From CAWCUU01 sp963798855 (lineage in GTDB: Bacteria > Gemmatimonadota > Gemmatimonadetes > Longimicrobiales > RSA9), in contig CAWCUU010000002.1 of NCBI GenBank assembly GCA_963798855.1, forward strand, positions 372,001 to 436,000: DNA of 64,000 bases, in the 5' to 3' direction. Below are positions 1 to 8,611 of the stretch, piece by piece. Numbering within the stretch: position 1 is the first letter of the stretch; every line of letters begins with the position of its first letter. A model generated the notes under the pieces. The model was given only the letters and a program-made list of their open reading frames with translations. It had not been told where the DNA came from and did no database searches. The position numbers and the translations under genes are program-made.

Positions 1-617
1 TATCGCCCGAACGACCGCAGCCACTCCCGCAGGGGCACCGGCTCCACCGAGCTGCCATCCTGCCGCCGCGCCGGGGACGTCTCCGGCAGCAGCACCATTG
101 CCGCTACGCCATTCACGAAGCACAGCGCAGCGGCAACGTAGCCCGGCACCCCCAGCCCCCACTGGCTGAAGAACCCCCCGATCGCCGGTCCGAGCATCAC
201 CCCCAGACCGGACGCCGCTCCAAGATAGCCGAGCCCCTCCGCCCGCCGCTCCGCGGCCGTCGAATCCGCCACGTACGCCTGCGCCACGGCGATCGTGCCC
301 CCGGCCGCGCCCGCCGCCATCCGCGACAGAAGCAGCAGCCAGAGCGCGTTCGCCAGACCGAAGATCAGGTACGACACCGCCGAAGCGAACAGCCCCGCGA
401 CCAGAAGCGGTCGGCGTCCCCGCCGATCCGACACCCTTCCCCACACTGGAGCAGCCGCCAGCTGCATTGCCGAAAAGGAGGCGACCAGGAACGTCACCTG
501 CAGCGGCGTCGCGCCCATCGACTCGGCGTAGAACGGCAACAGCGGCAACACGATACCGAATCCGACCATGTCGACGAGGACGGCGGCGAAGAGCACGAAA
601 AGTGGCGACTTCCTCAC
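1..617 (-). CDS. MFS drug/proton antiporter, partial (N-terminal half)
   Basis: Major facilitator superfamily exporter that leaves the window at its left edge; about 205 N-terminal residues are visible. It starts at a GTG (615-617); the only nearby ATG, 7 bases upstream, runs into a stop at once. The first helix is followed by the MFS motif A loop WGRVSDRRGRRPLL between helices 2 and 3, and a motif C-like stretch GAASGLGVMLGPAIGG in helix 5, which marks the DHA1 (TetA/Bcr-like) drug:H+ antiporters. The visible part ends in the central cytoplasmic loop (about residue 190 on). Substrate cannot be told from sequence. Divergent from the diguanylate cyclase at 741. Confidence 0.8.
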   Translation of the reverse strand, partial: MRKSPLFVLFAAVLVDMVGFGIVLPLLPFYAESMGATPLQVTFLVASFSAMQLAAAPVWGRVSDRRGRRPLLVAGLFASAVSYLIFGLANALWLLLLSRMAAGAAGGTIAVAQAYVADSTAAERRAEGLGYLGAASGLGVMLGPAIGGFFSQWGLGVPGYVAAALCFVNGVAAMVLLPETSPARRQDGSSVEPVPLREWLRSFGR

Positions 618-740
618 GTCATGTCCCCGGGCTTCTCCAGAATGTTTCCCTTGTCGCGATGCACCCTTTCTCCTAGCTTTCACCCTCGGCAGACTCCCTC
701 TCCCTGTCTCGCCGCGCCGCGCCTAGGGAAAACGGGTTTC

Positions 741-2222
741 ATGAACGACCTTGCCCAGGTCCCGTCGCGCGGTTTCCGGGAACGCTCAACGACGTTGCTC
801 GATGTCGGGCGTATCCTCACGGGTGCGCTCCAGCCCGGAGAGTTGTACCGGGCGATCCACGAGCAGGCGGACCGCGTCCTGGACGCCGACGACTTCTATA
901 TCGCGCTTTTCGACGAGAGCGGCGATACGGCGACGATCGTCTTCTACGCGCACGCTGCGCGAGAAGCGTCGGTCAAGATCGCGTATCGCGGCTCTTTAAG
1001 CACGTCCATCCGCGAAGCGCGCGCGGCGTTCCTCTCGCGGACGGACCCGGAGTTGGCGACGCTGCGCCTGGCGCTGGGCGCGGAGGCGGGCGCGATCTGC
1101 GGGGTGAGCGCACCGATCATGGCGGACGGCCGGGTGGTCGGCGTGCTCGGTGCGCTCTCGGAGCGGGACAATGCGTTTACGGAGCGGGACCTCGACGTGG
1201 TGAGCGCGCTGGGTGCGCTCGCCGGGGTGGCGCTGGGCTCCGCGCAGTACATCCGGGAGACGGACCAGAGGCGGCTGCAGGCGGAGCGGCTGGAGGAGAT
1301 CGGTCGGGGACTCGCCGCCTCGCTCGAGCTGCCGGAGGTGCTCGAGCGGGTGGTTGTGGCGGCGTGCGAGCTGCTCGAGGCGGACGCGGCGGCGGTGATG
1401 CTGCGGGACCGCTCGAACGGGATGCGAATCGCGGCGAGCCGCGGCTCGGCGGGGGTCGAAAGCGGGCAGCCGGTGCCGATCGCGGGCGCACTGCGGGACC
1501 GTCTGCTGAGCGAGCGCCGCGGGGTGGCGATCGAGAATCTGGTCGGCACGCCGGTTCTTCCGCCCGCGATCGCGAATGTCGAGAGCAGCTCGGCGCTGGC
1601 CGTGCCGCTCGTCGCGGGGGACCAGGTCATCGGCATTCTGTCCATCGCGCACGCCCGGCCCAGGGAGTACAATGGAATGGAGACATCGCTCCTGGAGCGG
1701 CTCGCCGTGAACGTGGCGATCGCGGTCGAGAACGCGCGACTCCACGAGCAGATCCGCGCGCTCTCGCTGACGGATCCACTTACGGGGCTGCCGAATCGGC
1801 GTCACCTGGAGAGGGTGCTCGAGCGCGAGTTCGCGGCGGCGCAGCGGGGACGCCGCCTGGCCGTCGTTCTCTTCGATCTCGACCATTTCAAGCGATACAA
1901 CGATACCGCGGGCCATCAGGCCGGCGATCAGGCCCTGCGCGCGTTCGCCGGCGTGCTCGCCGCAGAGACCCGCGCATTCGACCTCGCCGCCCGCTACGGT
2001 GGCGATGAGTTCCTCTGCATCCTGTCCGACGCGAACCCCGGCGGTGCGGAGTCGCACACCCGTCGCGTGCAGCGATCGGTCGCGGAGCACCCCCTGCTCG
2101 TCCGCATCGGCGCCTCCGCGGGCACCGCCTGGTACAATCCATCCATGCACTCGCCGGAGGACCTGATCCGCGCCGCCGACCAGGAGTTGTACCGGAACAA
2201 GCGTCGCCGCGATAACGCCTGA
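741..2222 (+). CDS. GAF-GAF-GGDEF diguanylate cyclase
   Basis: Cytoplasmic diguanylate cyclase of 493 residues making cyclic di-GMP from two GTP. Two GAF sensor domains (about 15-165 and 180-325) precede a GGDEF domain (about 335-493). The active-site loop GGDEF is intact at 420-424 and an allosteric product-inhibition site RAFD lies at 411-414, exactly five residues upstream, so feedback inhibition is expected. TGLPNRRHLE marks the start of the catalytic domain. ATG 741 is preferred because upstream in-frame codons read as low-complexity sequence and the first GAF begins soon after. No membrane segment; the GAF ligand is unknown. Confidence 0.9.
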   Translation: MNDLAQVPSRGFRERSTTLLDVGRILTGALQPGELYRAIHEQADRVLDADDFYIALFDESGDTATIVFYAHAAREASVKIAYRGSLSTSIREARAAFLSRTDPELATLRLALGAEAGAICGVSAPIMADGRVVGVLGALSERDNAFTERDLDVVSALGALAGVALGSAQYIRETDQRRLQAERLEEIGRGLAASLELPEVLERVVVAACELLEADAAAVMLRDRSNGMRIAASRGSAGVESGQPVPIAGALRDRLLSERRGVAIENLVGTPVLPPAIANVESSSALAVPLVAGDQVIGILSIAHARPREYNGMETSLLERLAVNVAIAVENARLHEQIRALSLTDPLTGLPNRRHLERVLEREFAAAQRGRRLAVVLFDLDHFKRYNDTAGHQAGDQALRAFAGVLAAETRAFDLAARYGGDEFLCILSDANPGGAESHTRRVQRSVAEHPLLVRIGASAGTAWYNPSMHSPEDLIRAADQELYRNKRRRDNA

Positions 2223-2364
2223 TCGCCACCCGCGACGGAACCGCCCCCGCCCCACGCCGTGCCGTACCCCGATCGTCCCACGCCGCCATGGCCTCCGGCG
2301 CTCAGTCCCCCATCTTCCTAGCAGGCGCGTAGCGGTCGGAGCTACTTCATCCAGGAGACCCACG

Positions 2365-3018
2365 ATGCGCAGCATTCCGCTGCTGATGTGGCCGTTCGAG
2401 GCAGGCAGTCGGAACACGCCGGCCGCACGCTGGCGGACGAGGGAGGAGCGGGGTGAGGTGCCGGAAGGCGCGCGGCCTCGCCTGCGCCGGCGCAGACCGT
2501 GGCTGCGACTCGAGGAGGCGATTTCCGGCGCGACCGCGCTCGGCGACCTGCGGCACAGTGCCGCGACCGACGGACTGAGGATCGTTACCCGGGCGCTGGT
2601 GCTGCGACTGCTGGACCCCTGTCGGGGCCCCTTCCGCGGCGAGACGGAGGCGGTGCTCAGGTACGTGCGAGCATTGCCGGACACGGACCCCGAGCGTCGT
2701 GCGCTGGAGCGGGTGGTCGCGCTCTGGTCGCCGGAGCGACCCGGGGACTGCGTTCCGGCGCTGTGCGACGCGGCGGCCGAGGCGGAGGCCTGGTCGCACC
2801 TGCGCGGCGCGTTCGCGCTGGCGCGCTGGGCGTACGCGCTCGCGCAGCGTGCGGCAGACGCGGCGCTCGGTGCACGGGCCGGGACGCAGCTGGGACGGAT
2901 CGCGCGATCGGGCGGTGATCCGCGTTCGGCCGATCGCTGGCTGGCGCGCGCTGCGGCGCTGGCCGCACGCGGCGGCGCGCCAGGGGCAGTGACGGATGGC
3001 CCCGCCGACCCGGCGTGA
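2365..3018 (+). CDS. Hypothetical helical (TPR-like) protein
   Basis: A 217-residue protein I do not recognise. ATG 2365 has a good ribosome site (CAGGAG, about 8 bases upstream). The N-terminal 45 residues are basic and probably disordered (RPRLRRRRPWLR); the rest is Ala/Leu/Arg-rich with helix-pair periodicity in the last 100 residues (AFALARWAYALAQRAADAAL, then a DPRSADRWLARAAALAA pair), suggesting two or three TPR-like hairpins. Its 3' end overlaps the next gene by 23 bases, so the two are probably co-transcribed. No signal peptide or membrane segment. Confidence 0.6.
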   Translation: MRSIPLLMWPFEAGSRNTPAARWRTREERGEVPEGARPRLRRRRPWLRLEEAISGATALGDLRHSAATDGLRIVTRALVLRLLDPCRGPFRGETEAVLRYVRALPDTDPERRALERVVALWSPERPGDCVPALCDAAAEAEAWSHLRGAFALARWAYALAQRAADAALGARAGTQLGRIARSGGDPRSADRWLARAAALAARGGAPGAVTDGPADPA

Positions 3019-3256
3019 CGTGACGGGCTCCTTCTCGAGACAGGAGCGCGCCCGGCTGTCCGACGCGCTGTCGCGCGGCGAGCGGCCGCCGTGCCCCGCA
3101 TGCGGTGCGGCGCTGTCCCAGAGCGAGGTGGAGCGGCCGGCGGCGATGTCGTACGTGCGATGGCGCGTCCTGCTGGTATGCCCTTCCTGCCGACGCAGCG
3201 CCGCGGTGGACGTGCTCAGAGAGGACGGGCCGCCATCAGGCCATCCTGGCTCTTGA
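2996..3256 (+). CDS. Small zinc-ribbon protein
   Basis: An 86-residue protein with two CxxC pairs, CPAC (about residue 33) and CPSC (about residue 63), the spacing expected of a zinc ribbon. It starts inside the preceding gene (23-base overlap) and its last 41 bases overlap the convergent DUF1460 gene. The overlap with the upstream TPR-like gene suggests translational coupling. Function unknown; it could be a metal-binding adaptor of the upstream protein. The ATG has only a weak purine stretch in front. Confidence 0.5.
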   Translation: MAPPTRRDVTGSFSRQERARLSDALSRGERPPCPACGAALSQSEVERPAAMSYVRWRVLLVCPSCRRSAAVDVLREDGPPSGHPGS

Positions 3257-4172
3257 TCGAGGCGAGCCTGTCCGCGATCGGCAGCTCGCTGATCTGCACG
3301 CTCTTGCCGACGAGGGGCGCATTGAGCAGATGGATCCGGCCGTCGGGCATGCGGATGGCGATGCCGGTGTGTGCCACGTCGAGGCCGTCGACCGTGCTCG
3401 TCATTGCCAGGATGTCGCCGTCCTGGAGCCGCGACTCGACGGCCGCGACGCTGTCCTCCGGCACGTAGTAGCGAGGCTGGCGGCTGATGCGAGCCTCGAT
3501 CTGGCGAATGGTGCTCAGGGTGGCGCTGTCGGCGAGCTGACGATACGCGGTCGTGTGGCTGCTCATGAAGTAGAGCGCGGTGGTGTCGCGCACACCGCCG
3601 ATCTCGCGGGTGATGTCGCGAACCAGGTGGAGTCGCTCGTTGTCGCGGATCCATTCGCTGAAATAGTGCAGCCGACTGGCATAGCCGGCAATGCGACCCC
3701 CGCGGTAGCGGATCCGCCGCAGCTCCGACTGGAAATCGCCGAAGTCGCCGTGCTCCCGGATAACACGCGACAGGGCCAGCATGTTCTCGACGAAGGTGAC
3801 GCAGTCGAGCTCGCGGAGGTTCAGAACGAGCCGCTCCGGGCCCTCCATCTCCAGCGTATGGGGCGTGTACTTCGTGCCGACGAAGGTGCGGCCCACCCGC
3901 ACGAGGATCTGACCGATCGGAAGCGTATCGAGGTGCTCGTCCTGGGCCCAGGCGACCTTCCGCTCGAAGATCTGTCGGTCCAGATCGTCATAGATGACGT
4001 CGCCGCTGTCCGCCGGAACCGCGGCGGCCGCGCTTGCCGTCGCGGATCCGGTATGCGAGGTGTCGATGACGACGGCCTCGCGGGCTGCCGGCTTCTCTCC
4101 CGTGCCGCAGGCGGCTGCCGCGAGCGCCAACAGCAGCGCCGCGGCCCGTCCCCCGTTTCGGTTCCGTTCCAT
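3216..4172 (-). CDS. DUF1460 (N-acetylmuramoyl-L-alanine amidase-like) lipoprotein
   Basis: A 318-residue lipoprotein with the NlpC/P60-like fold of the DUF1460 family, thought to act on cell-wall muropeptides. The signal peptide ends in LALAAAAC with the lipidated Cys at residue 22, followed by a 35-residue Ala/Ser-rich linker. The core (about 60-318) carries the likely nucleophile in ELDCVTFVEN (Cys124) and the paired His in DVAHTGIA (about residue 275). ATG 4170-4172 is chosen because the signal peptide starts directly there; upstream codons are Arg-rich and unlike a leader. Divergent from the lipoprotein at 4349. Confidence 0.85.
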   Translation of the reverse strand: MERNRNGGRAAALLLALAAAACGTGEKPAAREAVVIDTSHTGSATASAAAAVPADSGDVIYDDLDRQIFERKVAWAQDEHLDTLPIGQILVRVGRTFVGTKYTPHTLEMEGPERLVLNLRELDCVTFVENMLALSRVIREHGDFGDFQSELRRIRYRGGRIAGYASRLHYFSEWIRDNERLHLVRDITREIGGVRDTTALYFMSSHTTAYRQLADSATLSTIRQIEARISRQPRYYVPEDSVAAVESRLQDGDILAMTSTVDGLDVAHTGIAIRMPDGRIHLLNAPLVGKSVQISELPIADRLASIKSQDGLMAARPL

Positions 4173-4348
4173 CGTCGGCTTCAGCGCAATCGGGTTCACC
4201 CCTCGTCGTGACCTCCGGCCATCCGCCGGCACACGGCGGCTCGCTTCTCTGTCCGCCTCACCGCACACGCCATACCTTTCTTCAGTCCTCTGCCCCGCGC
4301 GATCCAGGATCGCCGACCGCGCTCCTCACCTCAGCGGAGGTGTCGAAG

Positions 4349-4900
4349 ATGACACACACCCGGAGCATCTCGCCAATCCATCTTCGCAGCCCGCTCCCCG
4401 CGCTCGGACTGGGCGTCCTCTGTCTCCTGGCCGCGTGCGGCGGTGATACGGAACGGGAATCTTCGGGCGACCCGGGCTTCGCGCCGCAGACGCAGGGATC
4501 GAGCGACGCACCCGAGATCGATCCGTGCACGCTGGTGACCGGCGACGAGGCCGGATCGGTGCTCGGCGCATCCGTCGCTGAGGGACAGCGGCCTTCAGAG
4601 GCGAACATCCCTCCGCGACTGGTCACCTGCAGGTATGTCGCGCAGCGCGGTGAAGGCATGGCGGTCCTGACGGTGATGGTGCGCAGCAGCACCAATGCGG
4701 ATGAGGCGACCACCGGCTTCGGCATGGCCCGGGATCAGTACGAGGGGGCGCAGCCCGTGGACGGAGTCGGCGACGAGGCGTTTTGGCTGGGGAATCAGCT
4801 CAACGTCCTAGAGGGCCCGGAGTACCTGATCATCGGCGGGGACGTGGAGCTGGCGCAGGCGAAGGTACTGGCACGGCAGGCGCTGCAGCGCCTGCCCTAG
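4349..4900 (+). CDS. DUF3558-like lipoprotein
   Basis: A 183-residue lipoprotein: signal peptide ending LGVLCLLAAC followed by GGD, so probably outer-membrane sorted. After a short Ser/Gly linker the mature part begins DPCTLVTGDEAGSVLG and has a second Cys in LVTCRYV; paired Cys and this opening are typical of DUF3558-like small lipoproteins whose role is not established. ATG 4349 lies 9 bases after AGCGGAGG. The end of the gene sits inside a 22-bp perfect palindrome that probably helps end transcription. Confidence 0.75.
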   Translation: MTHTRSISPIHLRSPLPALGLGVLCLLAACGGDTERESSGDPGFAPQTQGSSDAPEIDPCTLVTGDEAGSVLGASVAEGQRPSEANIPPRLVTCRYVAQRGEGMAVLTVMVRSSTNADEATTGFGMARDQYEGAQPVDGVGDEAFWLGNQLNVLEGPEYLIIGGDVELAQAKVLARQALQRLP

Positions 4901-4915
4901 CGCCCTGCAGGGCGC
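4875..4915. terminator. Two adjacent perfect palindromes at a convergent gene junction
   Basis: Positions 4875-4896 form a perfect 22-bp palindrome and 4900-4915 a perfect 16-bp palindrome; both are centred on CTGCAG. They straddle the stop codon (4898-4900) of the lipoprotein gene and the end of the convergent mprF. Either could fold as an RNA hairpin on both strands, so a bidirectional terminator is the simplest reading, though neither has a U-tract. Confidence 0.5.
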
Positions 4916-4920
4916 GCCGA

Positions 4921-7533
4921 TCACCGGCTCACAACGCCCTCGATCCCGCCGGAAATCAGCGATGCTACGTTCGCGAGGATCGCTGGAAGGGCAAGCCCTC
5001 CCGGCGACGCGAGATATTTCGCCTCCCAGACGGGATCGAACTTCTGCTTGTAGAGGCGAAGCCCCTGGAATCCGTAGAAGTGGTCGCCGTAGCGGTAGAC
5101 GAGCGAGCCGATCCGGTTCCAAACGGGGGCGAGGGGTCGACTCTCCAGCCCCGCCAGCGGAGCCATCCCCAGGTTGAACCAGGCGTAGCCCTCGTCGCGG
5201 CACCATTCCATCAGGCGGATGAACAGGAAGTCCATCACGCCCGGCGGAGCGGCGTCGCCGTAGCGCATGAGGTCCACGGAAGCCTCGCGGCGCGTCCCGG
5301 CCAGCCAGAGCGCCGCGAACGCGACGACGTCTCCACCCCTGCGCACGACGCCGAGCGGCAGGCGCCGCAGGTAGTCGGGGCGAAAGGAGCCCAGCGAGAA
5401 CCGCTTCTCCCGGGTGCTCTTCCGGGCGAGCCATTCGGCCGAGGTCCGCTCGAGCTCGGGCAGAAGCTCGGCGTCCCAATGCGGCGGCAGGATCTCGAGG
5501 CGGCAGCCATCCTTCTCCACCTTCCGCAGCGTGTGGCGCAGCGTCTTCTTCGATCCGCCCTCCATGCTGAAATCCTCGAGCCGCACCCGTGCCTCTTCCC
5601 CCAACTTCGACAGCGTCAGCCCGAGGTCGATGTAGAGCGGCAGGTTGGGTGTGTGCACCTGATAGAACACGGGCCAGCCGCCGTGCTCGTGGGCGAGTCC
5701 CCGGAAGCGCCAGGCGAGGTCCGAGCGCTCGGCCTCCTTCCCGACCGGATCCCCCATCGCGACCCAGCTTCGGCCGGCGACCTCGTACATGACGAAGGAG
5801 TCGTTGTCGCCGAAGAGGAAATGCTTGTCACCGAGCAGCGCGAGGTAGGCGTATGTGCTGTCGGAAGCCCGCGCGATCCCCTCCACCCGATCGAGCGTCT
5901 CCGCTGTCGGCGCCGCCGGCTGAAGCCGCGCCGGACGCACCAGCCGCGCGATGCCGAAGAAGAGGATGACCGCCACGGCGCCGACCGTGGCGCGCAGGAA
6001 GCGGGGCGCATCCGCATGCAGCGCGAATCGCCACCACAGCTCCGAGGAGTAGGCCACGTGCTTGTACGCGAAGAAGCCGAGCCAGACCGACGCGAGAATC
6101 ACGACGCCGGCCGCGATGAACCACTCCGGCTCGAACGTCTCCGCGGTCAGCGGCGTGCGACGGTAGAAGGCACTGCGCGACAGCAACAGCACGGTGAGCA
6201 TCGCGGCGAGCGCGGTTGCCTCCTCGTAGTCGAGCCCCTTGCCGAGCGAGGCGGCAATGCCGAGCAGGAGCAGCAGCACGGTCAGGTGGTACGCCACGTC
6301 CAGGCGCCGCTGCAGCCCCCAAGCGAGAATCAGCAGCGCACCTCCGACGACGCTCGCGATGAAATGGGAAAGCTCGATCAGCCCGAGCGGCAGCACCCGG
6401 TCCAGCATTCGCAGACGTCCCTGCAGCGCCGGCGTCGCCCCGGAGAAGAGCAGAATCGCGCCGCCCAGGAAGACCGCGCCGGCGACCAGGAACGGCGCTA
6501 TCGCACCCCAACCGCCGCGGATCAGCCCGACGACGCGCTTCACCCCCTCCTGCCGCCGGGCAGCCTCGCTTCCGCCGAGGGCGAGGACCGCGCCTGCGAG
6601 CGGAAGCAGGTAGTAGACCGCACGATAGGCCAGCAGCGCGCCCACGACTTCGGGGTTCATCGCCTCGCCGGGCAGCAGCACGAGCACGAGTGCCTCGAAG
6701 ATCCCGAGTCCCCCCGGTACATGGCTGACCACGCCCGCGAGCTGAGCGACGAGGAAGACCGACAGGTAGGCAGGGAACGGGATGTCGCCGGGGAGCAGCA
6801 CATAGAGCACGGCGCCGGCGACGATCCAGTCCAGGCCGGCGAACGCGAGCTGGGTAGCGGCGAGACCCGGCCGAGGCGGCTGGAACGACCACTGCCCACG
6901 GCCGAACGGGCGCTTGCCCAAAACACTCCAGCCCGCGTAGACGGCGACGAGCGCGAGGAACACGACGCCGAGGAGCCGGGTCGCTGCGAGCGGCAGGTGC
7001 AGCACCGGCACCGCGGGCGGATAGAGCACCAGCGCCGCTCCGGCGACGAGCAGGTAGCCCAGCCAGAACGTCAGGGAGTAGAACGCGACGACCTGAGCGA
7101 TCTCGACCGCCGACAGGCCCCAACCCGAATAGAGGCGGTAGCGGATCGGGGCCGCCGTAAGCAGGGGAAAGCCCAGCGCCTGTCCGATCGCGTAGCCCGC
7201 GAACGCCGCCAACGCGCTCTTGCGGTACGATAGTGGACGCTGAATATACCGCAGTGCCAGGTAGTCGTAGCCGGTGAGGATGACGTAGTTCAGGGCGGTC
7301 AGCGCGATGGCCGCCACGATCCGCCCCGCCGGCAGCCCGCGCAGTGCGGCGACGATCTGCGAGTAGCGGTAGTGCCGCAGCTCGTGCTGGATCAGCCAAA
7401 GCGCGAGGCCGAAGAACGCGATCGCCAGGAGCGGCCCGAGCACGCCGAGCCGCCCGGACGAACCCGCGTCGGCCGGGGCGGGAGGCGCCGCCTCCCCCGT
7501 GGCGGTCTCTTCTTCAGCGGGATGATCGACCAT
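4921..7533 (-). CDS. mprF: MprF-type bifunctional lysylphosphatidylglycerol synthetase/flippase
   Basis: An 870-residue integral membrane protein matching MprF in length and order: an N-terminal flippase part with many helices (about 30-340), further helices (to about 540), and a C-terminal DUF2156 GNAT-like synthase domain (about 570-860) that transfers an aminoacyl group from tRNA to phosphatidylglycerol. Recognisable features are the first-helix region ELRHYRYSQIVAALRGLP, VPGGLGIFEALVL in the flippase and FRGLAHEHGGWPVFYQV and EGGSKKTLRHTLRKVEK in the synthase. In known bacteria it lowers surface negative charge and gives resistance to cationic peptides. Whether Lys or Ala is transferred cannot be seen. 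Confidence 0.93.
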   Translation of the reverse strand: MVDHPAEEETATGEAAPPAPADAGSSGRLGVLGPLLAIAFFGLALWLIQHELRHYRYSQIVAALRGLPAGRIVAAIALTALNYVILTGYDYLALRYIQRPLSYRKSALAAFAGYAIGQALGFPLLTAAPIRYRLYSGWGLSAVEIAQVVAFYSLTFWLGYLLVAGAALVLYPPAVPVLHLPLAATRLLGVVFLALVAVYAGWSVLGKRPFGRGQWSFQPPRPGLAATQLAFAGLDWIVAGAVLYVLLPGDIPFPAYLSVFLVAQLAGVVSHVPGGLGIFEALVLVLLPGEAMNPEVVGALLAYRAVYYLLPLAGAVLALGGSEAARRQEGVKRVVGLIRGGWGAIAPFLVAGAVFLGGAILLFSGATPALQGRLRMLDRVLPLGLIELSHFIASVVGGALLILAWGLQRRLDVAYHLTVLLLLLGIAASLGKGLDYEEATALAAMLTVLLLSRSAFYRRTPLTAETFEPEWFIAAGVVILASVWLGFFAYKHVAYSSELWWRFALHADAPRFLRATVGAVAVILFFGIARLVRPARLQPAAPTAETLDRVEGIARASDSTYAYLALLGDKHFLFGDNDSFVMYEVAGRSWVAMGDPVGKEAERSDLAWRFRGLAHEHGGWPVFYQVHTPNLPLYIDLGLTLSKLGEEARVRLEDFSMEGGSKKTLRHTLRKVEKDGCRLEILPPHWDAELLPELERTSAEWLARKSTREKRFSLGSFRPDYLRRLPLGVVRRGGDVVAFAALWLAGTRREASVDLMRYGDAAPPGVMDFLFIRLMEWCRDEGYAWFNLGMAPLAGLESRPLAPVWNRIGSLVYRYGDHFYGFQGLRLYKQKFDPVWEAKYLASPGGLALPAILANVASLISGGIEGVVSR

Positions 7534-7650
7534 GCGACGTCCTCACGTCTCAGGCCGCTACGGCGATTGCGTCCTCATACGCCTAGTGTATGGGCGCCCG
7601 CGCTCATCCGGCCAGCAGAGATCGCGGCGGGACTCTCGCTCCGCTCGCCC

Positions 7651-8070
7651 GTGAGGCTCCTGACCCTCGCGCTCGCGGCGCTCCTCCTCGGCGGCTGCTA
7701 CACCTACACGCCGGTCGCCCTGGCGGCCGTGCGCCCGGGGGCGACGATCCGCGCCCGGATCACGCACGAAGGCGCCCGCCAGGTCATCGCCGAGGACCCG
7801 CGTGCACTGCACGATCCGGATCACCCTTTCGTCCAGGGCTCGGTGCTGGAGGTCCGCCCCGAGGTGCTCGTCCTGCTCGTCGCCGTCGGTGTCGTCGACG
7901 TCGCCTCCGGGCCGCAGACGCTGAACCGCCGCGTCACCGTCGGCACCTCGGAGCTGCATCGCCTCGAGATCCGTCGAATCGACCGCCCGCGCAGCGCCAT
8001 CGCCGTCACGCTCGGCCTCGTCGCAGGCGGCCTTCTGGTGTACGCCGGACTCGACAGCGGGAGCCGCTGA
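7651..8070 (+). CDS. Small lipoprotein of unknown function
   Basis: A 139-residue protein starting at GTG 7651 with a lipoprotein signal peptide (LALAALLLGGC), then YTYTPVALAAVRPGATIRAR and a C-terminal hydrophobic helix (about 118-134, VTLGLVAGGLLVYAGL) that could be a membrane anchor or helix hairpin. The middle is beta-rich. No upstream in-frame ATG/GTG gives a better leader. Not assigned to a known family; the YTYTPV opening after the lipid Cys is a pattern I associate with small Gemmatimonadota lipoproteins, without proof. Confidence 0.65.
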   Translation: MRLLTLALAALLLGGCYTYTPVALAAVRPGATIRARITHEGARQVIAEDPRALHDPDHPFVQGSVLEVRPEVLVLLVAVGVVDVASGPQTLNRRVTVGTSELHRLEIRRIDRPRSAIAVTLGLVAGGLLVYAGLDSGSR

Positions 8071-8097
8071 GACCGCGCTGCCGACCGCCCCCCGCAC

Positions 8098-8126
8098 TGG
8101 ACACGCAGCGGCGTGACCCGTATATT
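8098..8126 (+). promoter_or_regulatory. Sigma-70-type promoter of rpsU
   Basis: TGGACA (8098-8103; 5 of 6 consensus) and TATATT (8121-8126; 5 of 6) are separated by exactly 17 bases. It is the best vegetative promoter match noticed in the window and would start transcription near 8133, giving rpsU a leader of about 115 bases that contains the hairpin at 8190-8216. Confidence 0.65.
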
Positions 8127-8189
8127 TTCTGCCACGGCGTGCGCGTTCCCCCACCACGACGCTCTACGTCCGGCTGATTGCGAAGGCGT

Positions 8190-8216
8190 GGGATCCGGGA
8201 GGGCATCCCGGGTCCC
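8190..8216 (+). promoter_or_regulatory. Hairpin in the rpsU leader
   Basis: A 10-bp stem (8190-8199 with 8207-8216, one G-U pair) closes a 7-base loop 32 bases before the rpsU start; GTTGATGTTTTTC follows. It resembles a weak intrinsic terminator or a ribosomal-protein leader structure. Its regulatory role is inference. Confidence 0.45.
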
Positions 8217-8248
8217 GTTGATGTTTTTCACTCAGGGATGGTCGGCAC

Positions 8249-8443
8249 ATGGTTGAAGTAAGGCTCGGAGAGAACGACCGGCTGGACTGGGCGCTGAAGC
8301 AGTTCCGGCGCAAGGTCATCCGCTCCGGTCTTTTCAAGGACATGAAGAAGCGCCGCTTCTACGAGAAGCCGAGCGAGGCGAAGAAGCGGAAGGCGGCAGC
8401 AGCGCGCCGACGGAACGCCCGTTCACGGCGGCGCAGTCGATAG
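8249..8443 (+). CDS. rpsU: 30S ribosomal protein S21
   Basis: A 64-residue S21 protein of the small ribosomal subunit, used in translation initiation near the anti-Shine-Dalgarno end of 16S rRNA. The family core is clear: VRLGENDRLDWALKQFRRK, then GLFKDMKKRRFYEKPSEAKK, and a highly basic Arg/Ala tail. It stands alone as a single-gene unit with its own promoter (8098-8126) and a strong hairpin right after the stop. Length is normal for the family (60-70). Confidence 0.97.
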   Translation: MVEVRLGENDRLDWALKQFRRKVIRSGLFKDMKKRRFYEKPSEAKKRKAAAARRRNARSRRRSR

Positions 8444-8450
8444 GAAGAGG

Positions 8451-8477
8451 TCCCGTGGCGCAGCCAGCGCCGCGGGA
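8451..8477 (+). terminator. Hairpin after rpsU
   Basis: An 11-bp stem (8451-8461 with 8467-8477, one G-U pair) around the loop AGCCA begins 8 bases after the rpsU stop. No U-tract follows, so it is a probable but not classical terminator. Confidence 0.5.
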
Positions 8478-8611
8478 TCGTAGCCGGACAGTACACAGGT
8501 TCTTTCACGCACTGCATTCATCGGACGGTTCTCTCTCGGACCCTCGCCGCCGGACGTGACCCACGCACGACCGTTCCCCACGCGGCAATCATCGTCACCG
8601 GAGCAATTCGC

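Noticed and set aside
4783..7233. An 816-residue plus-strand frame opposite mprF
   Set aside because: No recognisable domain and a full overlap with the clear MprF protein on the other strand.
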